Source: Candidatus Aminicenantota bacterium
Lineage (GTDB): Bacteria > Acidobacteriota > Aminicenantia > Aminicenantales > Aminicenantaceae
Reading direction: 5' to 3'
NCBI GenBank assembly: GCA_013139435.1
Contig: WTAW01000439.1
Coordinates: 1 to 8,729, forward strand
Length of the DNA stretch: 8,729 nucleotides
Both the position numbers and the translations under genes were made by a program. The notes beneath the pieces were generated by a model, which was not told where the DNA came from, did not search any database, and worked only from the letters and a program-made list of their open reading frames with translations. Within the stretch, counting starts at the first letter, position 1, and every line of letters begins with the position of its first letter. Below are positions 1-5,167 of this stretch, piece by piece.

Positions 1-78
1 AAAAAAGGACTTCCTTTGGCGACGCTGGATAAAAAAATGCGAAAGGCTGCCAAATCTGTGAATGTGGAGCTTCCATGA
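1..78 (+). CDS. C-terminal end of a PIN-domain (VapC-like) toxin, partial
   Basis: The first 25 codons, read in frame 1 to a TGA at 76-78, give a tail with the pattern LPLATLDKKMRKAAK followed by VNVELP. This matches the last beta strand and helix of VapC-type PIN-domain ribonucleases, where a 'LATxD' strand supplies a late acidic residue of the metal site and a lysine/alanine-rich helix follows. Family members are Mg-dependent endoribonucleases that cleave tRNA or rRNA and are neutralised by a VapB-type antitoxin encoded just upstream; both the rest of the gene and any antitoxin lie outside the window. The call rests on a short tail, so it is moderate. Immediately after the stop an unrelated gene remnant begins in the same frame, which suggests a recombination junction right at the gene's end. 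Confidence 0.6.
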   Translation, partial: KKGLPLATLDKKMRKAAKSVNVELP

Positions 79-267
79 ATATCAGACAGGACCTGGGCAA
101 AGCTCAAAAACATGGGAGATAAGATAAACTCGAGCGGATCGGACTATTGCCCGATGCTTTCACCGGAAGGAAAATATTTTTTCTACACCCGCACAGATAC
201 CGGCAATGGAGATATTTACTGGGTGGATGCAAAAATTATCCAAGAATTAATTTCGCAGTTTTTTTAG
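79..267 (+). pseudogene. 3' remnant of a PD40 (WD40-like) beta-propeller protein
   Basis: Frame 1 stays open from just after the VapC-like stop to a TAG at 265-267. It encodes a stretch with WAKLKNMGDKINSSGSDYCP, then LSPEGKYFFYTR and GNGDIYWVDAKIIQEL. The combination of 'SPdGKY.fFtR', a glycine/asparagine turn and 'DIYWVdAkII.eL' is typical of the last blade and C-terminal end of PD40/TolB-like propeller proteins, which usually end shortly after this motif. There is no start codon or ribosome-binding site suited to an independent gene: the only internal ATG (112) falls in the middle of the conserved motif. The piece is therefore best read as the surviving 3' end of a larger gene whose 5' part was lost when the VapC-like gene was joined to it. 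It ends 2 bases before the convergent toxin gene's stop. Confidence 0.65.
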
Positions 268-269
268 AA

Positions 270-551
270 TCAACAAAATCTTTTTAAAAATTGTCTAATA
301 TCGTCGTGAGTTCCGGCCAGAATGAAATCTATATGATCGCCCTTCCATCGGAAAAGGACCCTCAGTTTCAATCCTTTACGGATCTCCCAGAAATTCTTCC
401 TCACGTTTTTGAGCCCCAATCCTTTGGTAAGAGCTTTATCACCGGAAAGAACATCGATGAGGTGCAAGCATAATTCCTTGACTTCATGTTTAGTACTTGA
501 AGATAGCGATTTGACAGACCGATCGAAAGACAGCTTGAATTCAAACGTCAT
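270..551 (-). CDS. RelE/ParE-fold toxin of a type II toxin-antitoxin pair
   Basis: This 93-residue basic protein has the layout of RelE-superfamily toxins: an N-terminal strand (MTFEFKLSFD), a helical hairpin at about 11-35, and a C-terminal sheet with GLGLKNVRKNFWEIRKGLK (about 44-62), LRVLFRW and DFILAGTHDDIRQFLK (about 75-90). Candidate functional residues are R58, R64 and H82, by position in the fold only. Members typically cleave mRNA on the ribosome, though some inhibit other targets, and the exact activity cannot be read here. The ATG lies within the stop of the upstream antitoxin (ATGA overlap at 548-551), so translation is probably coupled. The length and the absence of frameshifts suggest an intact gene. 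Its 3' end sits almost against the PD40 remnant on the other strand, and no terminator is visible between them. Confidence 0.85.
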   Translation of the reverse strand: MTFEFKLSFDRSVKSLSSSTKHEVKELCLHLIDVLSGDKALTKGLGLKNVRKNFWEIRKGLKLRVLFRWKGDHIDFILAGTHDDIRQFLKRFC

Positions 552-811
552 AATGATTCGACATATTTTTTTGCAGCACCAGAAGTCTTGTAGACTTTCC
601 CTTTTTCAGCAACAAGCCTCTCAATCTGTCTCCATTCCTTTGCAGTATAAGGGGATTTCTCAACAATCTCACAGGGAGAGAGGACCACTCCTCTCTCGGT
701 AACTTTAAACATCACTGTTGATCCTGGTTCCAATTCGAGAATTTCTCTTATGGTCAAGGGAATCGTTACCTGGCCTTTCGAAGTCATCTTTGCGGTTTCT
801 GTATAATCCAT
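548..811 (-). CDS. AbrB/MazE-family (SpoVT-AbrB) antitoxin
   Basis: This 87-residue protein begins with MDYTETAK followed by MTSKGQVTIPLTIREILEL (9-27), then EPGSTVMFKV and GVVLSP. That is the swapped-hairpin AbrB DNA-binding domain (about residues 8-47). The C-terminal half (YTAKEWRQIERLVAEKGK, then AAKKYVESL) is predicted helical and is the probable toxin-binding arm. It precedes the RelE-fold toxin with a 4-base overlap, which is the standard antitoxin-first order. The start at 811 is preceded by AAAGGA (823-818) at a spacing of 6 bases; the internal ATG at residue 9 is an alternative, but it would trim only residues ahead of the domain. By family analogy the antitoxin, alone or with its toxin, should repress its own promoter at 856-884. 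Confidence 0.9.
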   Translation of the reverse strand: MDYTETAKMTSKGQVTIPLTIREILELEPGSTVMFKVTERGVVLSPCEIVEKSPYTAKEWRQIERLVAEKGKVYKTSGAAKKYVESL

Positions 812-855
812 CTTATTTCCTTTAATCCTTATTTCCTTACTATCTTACAGTATGT

Positions 856-884
856 AATGTATACCCAGTGCAGAAAAATGTCAA
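856..884 (-). promoter_or_regulatory. Promoter of the AbrB-RelE-type pair with candidate operator
   Basis: On the minus strand a perfect -35 TTGACA (884-879) is followed after 17 bases by TACATT (861-856); an alternative -10, TATACA, sits two bases closer. The expected start near 849 leaves a leader of about 38 bases before the antitoxin ATG. An imperfect palindrome with GTAT and ATAC ends (850-864) covers the -10 region and is a plausible autoregulatory site. The assignment is by consensus only. Confidence 0.65.
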
Positions 885-920
885 GAACTAGAATCAGAAA
901 TGTCAATGCTTGAATTGACA
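876..920. promoter_or_regulatory. TGTCAA repeat cluster upstream of the AbrB-type antitoxin
   Basis: AAATGTCAA occurs at 876-884 and 898-906, two helical turns apart. A third, inverted copy ATTGACA (914-920) forms a 7-base inverted repeat with TGTCAAT (901-907) around a 6-base spacer. The first copy contains the promoter's -35 hexamer. The array could be a binding site, but it partly abuts the permease remnant and may be coincidental. Confidence 0.3.
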
Positions 921-1114
921 TCCGCTGACAAATTCAGTATTGCTATCTGAAGACATGGCGAAAAAATACTTTATGGCAGAAGATCCAATCGGACTTTGCC
1001 ATTGACCTCGGCGGCAAAAGCGAGAACAGGATCAAGTACGTCTATATGTTCTCCCTGATTGCCTTTTTTATCCTGCTGATCGCCAATCCGGTCGATTGCC
1101 TTCGGTATGAATAA
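919..1114 (+). pseudogene. Internally deleted MacB/FtsX-type ABC permease remnant
   Basis: Three pieces of one protein family are stitched together. First, in the frame of 955, NSVLLSEDMAKKYF followed by AEDPIG is the conserved stretch of the periplasmic MacB_PCD domain. At about 991 the frame changes to that of 992, giving SDFAIDLGG and RIKYVYMFSLIAFFILLIA, the start of the FtsX-type transmembrane segment; in intact relatives this continues as a long permease domain. Instead, near 1084 it jumps directly to NPVDCLRYE and a TAA (1112-1114), which is the usual extreme C-terminus of these permeases. Several hundred codons are therefore missing and the product cannot be functional. An alternative reading of 915-947 (TSADKFSIAI) also fits the family and would imply a further single-base frameshift near 947. 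Intact relatives export substrates or act in lipoprotein or antimicrobial efflux. Apart from this remnant and the two promoters, the 383-base stretch 812-1194 holds nothing recognisable. Confidence 0.7.
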
Positions 1115-1159
1115 TCTAACAAGCAAGCAACATTTAAATGAGCCACTCATCCAATTAAC

Positions 1160-1196
1160 TTGACTTTGTCTTATATGTACATTATCATGTACATAT
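1160..1196 (+). promoter_or_regulatory. yefM-yoeB promoter with YefM-type TGTACA operator
   Basis: The -35 TTGACT (1160-1165) and -10 TATCAT (1183-1188) are separated by 17 bases. A perfect inverted repeat of ATATGTACAT (1173-1182) and ATGTACATAT (1187-1196), with TATC between the arms, straddles the -10 box and runs into the ATG at 1195. Each arm contains TGTACA (1176-1181 and 1188-1193), 12 bases centre to centre. TGTACA is the known core of the E. coli YefM operator, so autorepression by YefM-YoeB is strongly suggested. The predicted transcription start falls at or beside the ATG. Confidence 0.82.
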
Positions 1197-1446
1197 GAAA
1201 AGCAAAACCTATACTGAAGCCAGAGAAAGACTATCTGATATTATTGAAAAAGTTTGTGAGGACCATGACCCTCTAATTATCACAAAGCGCAGGGATAAAG
1301 CCGTAGTTATGATGTCGTTGGAAGATTACGAGTCCTTGAAAGAAACCGTATATCTCCTGCGCAGCCCGCGCAACACGCGGCGGTTGTTGGAATCGATAAA
1401 GGAACTGGAGGAGGGAGAAGGGATCCAAAAGGAAATTCTTGAGTGA
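1195..1446 (+). CDS. yefM: YefM antitoxin (Phd/YefM family)
   Basis: This 83-residue protein has the same length as E. coli YefM and follows it closely: YTEARERLSDIIEKV (6-20), DHDPLIITKRR (24-34), VVMMSLEDYESLKETVYLL (37-55) and RSPRNTRRLLESI, ending in an acidic tail. The N-terminal half forms the Phd/YefM DNA-binding dimer, and the C-terminal half binds and masks the YoeB toxin. No alternative start exists upstream before an in-frame TAA at 1156, so the ATG at 1195 is secure even though no Shine-Dalgarno sequence precedes it. The mRNA is probably leaderless or nearly so. The stop overlaps the yoeB GTG by 4 bases (1443-1446), so the two genes form one operon. The operator upstream predicts negative autoregulation. 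Confidence 0.94.
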   Translation: MKSKTYTEARERLSDIIEKVCEDHDPLIITKRRDKAVVMMSLEDYESLKETVYLLRSPRNTRRLLESIKELEEGEGIQKEILE

Positions 1447-1697
1447 AAATCGTTTTTTCTTCCCAATCCTGGGAAGAATATCTATACTGGCAAAAAAAAG
1501 ACAAACACATTCTGAAAAGAATCAATGACCTCATAAAAGACATCATTAGAACTCCGTATAAGGGAAAGGGTAAACCGGAACCGCTCAAGTACGCTTTAAC
1601 TGGTTATTGGTCCAGACGCATAAACGACGAACACCGCCTCGTCTATAAAGTCAAAGAAGATACTATTTTCATAGCCCAGCTTCGATATCATTATTAA
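1443..1697 (+). CDS. yoeB: YoeB toxin, ribosome-dependent mRNA endoribonuclease
   Basis: This 84-residue protein matches YoeB over its full length. YoeB binds the ribosomal A site and cuts mRNA, halting translation until YefM neutralises it. The catalytic and binding residues known from E. coli YoeB are all present at the same numbers: E46, R65, H83 and the terminal Y84 (ending LRYHY). The signature around GYWSRRINDEHRLVYKV (54-70) is also intact, so the toxin should be active. Translation starts at a GTG at 1443 that overlaps the antitoxin stop, consistent with coupling; AAAGGAAA lies just upstream. The gene converges with addA, whose stop is 88 bases away. No strong intrinsic terminator is visible after it, only a weak stem of GCACT (1714-1718) and AGTGC (1732-1736). 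Confidence 0.95.
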   Translation: MKIVFSSQSWEEYLYWQKKDKHILKRINDLIKDIIRTPYKGKGKPEPLKYALTGYWSRRINDEHRLVYKVKEDTIFIAQLRYHY

Positions 1698-1722
1698 GCG
1701 ACTGGAATGCCCTGCACTTAAC

Positions 1723-1792
1723 TTGACAGTCAGTGCGAATTCAAGTCTAATTTATGCAAATATATGTATAAAATCTTGGGGAGGATTAAATG
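1723..1792 (+). promoter_or_regulatory. Orphan promoter-like site with ribosome-binding site, pointing into addA antisense
   Basis: In the gap between the converging yoeB and addA genes, TTGACA (1723-1728) and TCTAAT (1746-1751) are spaced by 17 bases. Further on, GGGGAGGA (1778-1785) sits 4 bases before an ATG at 1790. That ATG opens only an 18-codon frame (stop 1844-1846) antisense to the addA 3' end, so no gene is called. The TTAACTTGAC at its left also occurs at the yefM promoter. It may be the leftover 5' end of a lost gene, or chance. Confidence 0.3.
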
Positions 1793-4700
1793 GCGACCCA
1801 CTTGTTGACGGAGGTGAAATACAGGCCGGTTTCTTTGACCTTTTGACCGGTGATCTCTGCCCAGTACTTGCTGTAGAGCTTAACTTGAGGGGCGTAATAA
1901 TTGATATAGTCTTCCAGGTTATCCTTGATTTCATCCGTCTTATAATCCGCGATCACCCAGCCGTCATCCTCCAAAAAGGCAAGGTCGATGGCGCCCGAGA
2001 GGATCACGGGAAGATCCCCTTCGCCACCTAACTCCTTTTCTGTCGTCCCTATCGAAAAGGGCACCTCGAAAAACCTCTTCTCCGCCTGCATGGCTCTCTT
2101 CCAGAATGGGGACTCACAGAAGCTCTTTACAAGTTTTGTGAGATCTGTTTTCTCTCTGAGGTCTCTTTCTTCAGCCGCCAGAGCATTTTCAATGAGCCAC
2201 TCTCTGTCGACGTCCTTCTCTTTTCCTATAGCATCAAGCACGCTGTGCACCACTCTGCCCCAGCTCATGCCTAATCCGCCCCGGTGCCGTTCAGGAACAT
2301 CCACCCCTTCCTTGGCGAGTGCCGTCACTGTCTCGACTCGATAACAGGGTTGATTCACACCCTTAACACTTGCCTTAAGTTCGATTCTGGCCTTTTTCAG
2401 CTCTCTTTTCTTGACAACGAGCTTCTCCCTCTCTGCGATCAACTTCCCCGAAGGGACATTAAGTTCCGGAATATCACCGAGCGTTTCATCCAATACAGCC
2501 CATGCCCGCCTCTCTCCCGTGACATAAGCATATGTGCTGACGACCATAATATTCCTCGCACGGGTTGCAGCCACATACATCAAACGCATCTCTTCGGCCG
2601 ACCGATATTCCTTTTCATCGCCCACGATATCATACCACCCCACAGGTTGCGAAAGCCTTTTGGCCCGATACCATCCCTTCTGCTCAAACAGAAAATAACC
2701 TCTGGGTCCTGCCTCATCTACACGCACAATGTGCTTATCGGGCTCACGAGGCTTCATCCCCACAGGATTTGCCAGAAAAACAACCGGTGACTCCAATCCT
2801 TTAGCCTTGTGGAGATTCATCAACCGCACGGCATCCGTCCTCCCGGGCATCAAGCTCATCTCCTCGATCTCATACAAGGAGGTCAACTCATCCATAAATT
2901 CCACTAAACCCGAAAACGACGTCTCCCCTTCCCTCTCCCGTCCGCGCAATATCTCAAGAAGCTTAAACAGATTCCCGGCCTTACTGCTCCCCATCTCCGC
3001 AGACACCATATAATTGATTATTCCCGACGCCTCGAAGATCTTCTCGAGCGCTGTCGAAGCCGGATACATTTTGGTCCATTCCCACCAATGCCGCAGCGAC
3101 TGCAAGCTTGCCGCGACTCTATCATCCTTATCGATCTCCCCATCTTCAAATTTCTGCAAAAAAGAGAACCGTCCCCCTCTGCGCTTAAAATTGAGGAGCT
3201 CGTTGTCGCTCGCACCAAAGAAAACGCCTCGCAGAACAGCCACAGTATAGATCGGATTCTCAGGGTCATTCAATGCTTTAGCCAGGTTGACGATCTCCCT
3301 AATCTCTTCCGATTCGCCAAAAGCTCTTCCTCCGGTAATTTCAAATGCAAGGCCTCTCTCTTCCAGAGCTCGAGCATAGATCTGCATATGTTTCTTGTAC
3401 CGGAAAAGCAGCAAAAAATCGGAGGGGCTCACCTCAGGCTTAAGCCCTCGAGCACGCTCTCTCCGGCTCCTGGCAAGCCGCAGATTCCCATCACACGCCC
3501 ACTTGATATAATCACCGATGGCGTCGGCATCATACTGTGCGATTTGAGCCTGTTTGTGCCTTTCCATTTTGGGGACAGTTATTTTGAATACTCCAGATCG
3601 AGTCCCCTCCACTTCCGGCCGCAGCGTATTCAAAGGGGCGAAGGCGGCCTGGAAACGAGTAAATTGTGGCGGAAAGATCCGCTCAAACACAGGATTCGCC
3701 CAATCCCTCAGGCTGTCCATCGAGCGGAAATTGGCGGTCAGAGGCAACACTTCACCACCAGCCCGTTCGATCTGTTCCTTGACCAGGTTGTACGTGTCTA
3801 TGTCTGCACGACGGAAGCGGAAAATCGATTGTTTGGGATCCCCCACAAGAAAGAGCGAACCCGGCCTGGGAGAGAGCTTCCGCCAATCGCGTTCTTCACA
3901 ATCTGTCCCAGTTAGATAAAGGAGAACCTCCGCCTGGATAGGATCGGTGTCCTGGAATTCATCCACCAGGATATGAGTAAACTTCCTGCTGAAATATTGC
4001 CTCACCTCCGGATTTTCCTTCAGCAGACGCGACGTCATCATCAGGAGGTCCTCAAAATTTACTCGGGATTGGGCTTTCCGTCTGGAGGCATAGTACGTCA
4101 CCCCCGGCTTCAGGAAGTCAAGGATAATGGAATGACGGAGCTCGCGCCACTCTCTGAGAGCGACTTGAATCACCTGCTCCCGAAAAAGATCAAACTCTTG
4201 CTTGTAGGCCTCTGCATCTTCCTTTGTCGGCCAACTGCCTTTCTTCACCTTAAGGTCTCTATCGAGGAGTTCGAAAGTTTCCATCAAGAGGCGGTGGTCA
4301 TCAAAGCCAAGGTTTTTCTCCCGCATGAAACACCGCCGCATGACCATTTGCAGTTGGTCGAATCCTTTCTCTGGCTTCTCGATAGGAACTTCTCTTTTTG
4401 CCCGTTTCAGGAAATCCTCAAGCTGTGATCGATAGCGCACAAAATCAGGCTCATTGGAGCTCCCTTCCATGATCTCCACTTCGGGAAAGAGGCAGACCGC
4501 AGTGAACGGATCCTTGAGTTCCTCTGGAGCAAGGCCCACATAATCGAGCTTCTCTAGGATGGCCTCATCTTCCAGCCTGGCTTTCACGAGATAATCGTAC
4601 CAGCACTTCTCCCGGTAAATGGCGTCTTCGATCTCCTCCATTTCCTTGAATTCAGGATCCAGGGCGATCTCTATGGGCCGTTCCCTGAGGAGTTTGGCGC

Positions 4701-5037
4701 AGAAGGAGTGGATCGTTCCGATGTAACACTGTTCCAGGTCCTGGAGCGCTTGCTTCAGCCTGTCTTTGACTTCAGGATTGCTTGACTCCTGAACCTCAGT
4801 CTCAAGCTCTGTCTGAAAGCGTCCCCTGAGCTCTGCCGCCGCCTTCCGGGTAAAAGTCACAGCTGCTAGGGTTTGGATCTGACACTTGTTCTCGCGCAAC
4901 AATGCCAGCATCCTGTCTACTAAGCTTTTTGTCTTTCCAGACCCCGCTCCAGCTTCAACCAGAAAGGTCTTATCCAACTCTCGGATGATCTTCTCCCTGG
5001 CTTCCCTATCAATGAGCTCTGTCTGTTTCATTGGCAA
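1786..5037 (-). CDS. addA: AddA-type helicase-nuclease subunit (UvrD family with PD-(D/E)XK domain)
   Basis: This 1083-residue protein is the motor subunit of an AddAB recombination enzyme, which unwinds and degrades double-strand ends for RecA loading. Superfamily 1 motifs occur in order: Walker A GAGSGKT (30-36), Ia VTFTRKAAAEL (60-70), GTIHSF (107-112), Walker B VDEFQDTD (358-365), GDPKQSIFRFRRAD (399-412), then TANFRS, NLHKAKGLE and LMYVAATRAR. The C-terminal nuclease shows H931, the GAIDL aspartate D1018, DYKT (D1031, K1033) and Q1051/Y1055, so both activities look intact. It is somewhat shorter than B. subtilis AddA (about 1230 aa). The open frame begins with TTG at 5037, but the ATG at 5031 (MKQTEL) is equally likely; neither has a clear ribosome-binding site. 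addB lies upstream on the same strand, but a terminator and repeats fill the 128-base gap. UvrD or RecB-like labels are the alternatives, but the C-terminal nuclease and the addB partner favour AddA. Confidence 0.92.
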   Translation of the reverse strand: MPMKQTELIDREAREKIIRELDKTFLVEAGAGSGKTKSLVDRMLALLRENKCQIQTLAAVTFTRKAAAELRGRFQTELETEVQESSNPEVKDRLKQALQDLEQCYIGTIHSFCAKLLRERPIEIALDPEFKEMEEIEDAIYREKCWYDYLVKARLEDEAILEKLDYVGLAPEELKDPFTAVCLFPEVEIMEGSSNEPDFVRYRSQLEDFLKRAKREVPIEKPEKGFDQLQMVMRRCFMREKNLGFDDHRLLMETFELLDRDLKVKKGSWPTKEDAEAYKQEFDLFREQVIQVALREWRELRHSIILDFLKPGVTYYASRRKAQSRVNFEDLLMMTSRLLKENPEVRQYFSRKFTHILVDEFQDTDPIQAEVLLYLTGTDCEERDWRKLSPRPGSLFLVGDPKQSIFRFRRADIDTYNLVKEQIERAGGEVLPLTANFRSMDSLRDWANPVFERIFPPQFTRFQAAFAPLNTLRPEVEGTRSGVFKITVPKMERHKQAQIAQYDADAIGDYIKWACDGNLRLARSRRERARGLKPEVSPSDFLLLFRYKKHMQIYARALEERGLAFEITGGRAFGESEEIREIVNLAKALNDPENPIYTVAVLRGVFFGASDNELLNFKRRGGRFSFLQKFEDGEIDKDDRVAASLQSLRHWWEWTKMYPASTALEKIFEASGIINYMVSAEMGSSKAGNLFKLLEILRGREREGETSFSGLVEFMDELTSLYEIEEMSLMPGRTDAVRLMNLHKAKGLESPVVFLANPVGMKPREPDKHIVRVDEAGPRGYFLFEQKGWYRAKRLSQPVGWYDIVGDEKEYRSAEEMRLMYVAATRARNIMVVSTYAYVTGERRAWAVLDETLGDIPELNVPSGKLIAEREKLVVKKRELKKARIELKASVKGVNQPCYRVETVTALAKEGVDVPERHRGGLGMSWGRVVHSVLDAIGKEKDVDREWLIENALAAEERDLREKTDLTKLVKSFCESPFWKRAMQAEKRFFEVPFSIGTTEKELGGEGDLPVILSGAIDLAFLEDDGWVIADYKTDEIKDNLEDYINYYAPQVKLYSKYWAEITGQKVKETGLYFTSVNKWVAI

Positions 5038-5050
5038 TATTTCATATCAG

Positions 5051-5082
5051 AAATGTACCGAAAAATGTACCTGGTACATTTT
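5051..5082. repeat. Three-copy AAATGTACC element with perfect palindrome ahead of addA
   Basis: AAATGTACC occurs directly repeated at 5051-5059 and 5063-5071 and inverted at 5073-5081. The last two form a perfect palindrome with 10-base arms, AAAATGTACC and GGTACATTTT, around a single central base (5072). It lies 14 bases upstream of the addA start codon. It could be an operator or the residue of a mobile repeat; the adjacent REP-like hairpins make the second option reasonable. Confidence 0.6.
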
Positions 5083-5098
5083 CTGGGCTATATTGAAT

Positions 5099-5143
5099 GT
5101 AGGGTCCGCTCCCCGAGCAGACCGTTTGGGAAACGGTCCCTAC
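5099..5143. repeat. Pair of inverted REP-like hairpins between addB and addA
   Basis: The 45-base block begins GTAGGG and ends CCCTAC. Unit one (plus orientation, 5099-5123) has arms GGTC-C-GCTC and GAGC-A-GACC around a CCC loop. Unit two (minus orientation, 5143-5120) has 8-base arms GACCGTTT and AAACGGTC around GGG. The two units are head-to-head versions of one motif, as in bacterial interspersed mosaic elements. A third copy lies in addB at 7563-7587. Confidence 0.7.
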
Positions 5144-5167
5144 AAAAAAAAGGGGATTGTCCCCTTT
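5144..5167 (-). terminator. Intrinsic terminator directly after addB
   Basis: Read on the minus strand, a stem AAAGGGG (5167-5161... arms 5167-5161 and 5155-5149) with loop ACAAT (5160-5156) and arm CCCCTTT is followed by a run that completes eight T residues (5151-5144). The hairpin overlaps the addB TAA stop (5168-5166). The strong GC core plus T-tract is the classic rho-independent form, and the A-rich flank on the other side could let it work in both directions. It would limit read-through from addB into addA. Confidence 0.75.

Noticed and set aside
112..267. Possible independent small gene from the ATG at 112
   Set aside because: The ATG sits in the middle of a conserved PD40 motif and the matching sequence continues upstream to the VapC-like stop, so it is a gene remnant rather than a small gene.
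1723..2031. Plus-strand frame of 102 codons beginning in the yoeB-addA gap
   Set aside because: It uses a TTG inside the promoter-like -35 box, has no family resemblance, and mostly overlaps the addA C-terminus in reverse.
3088..3915. Long plus-strand open frame (275 codons) inside addA
   Set aside because: It is antisense to strongly conserved helicase sequence, has no recognisable family features or ribosome-binding site, and is explained as a shadow of the addA frame.
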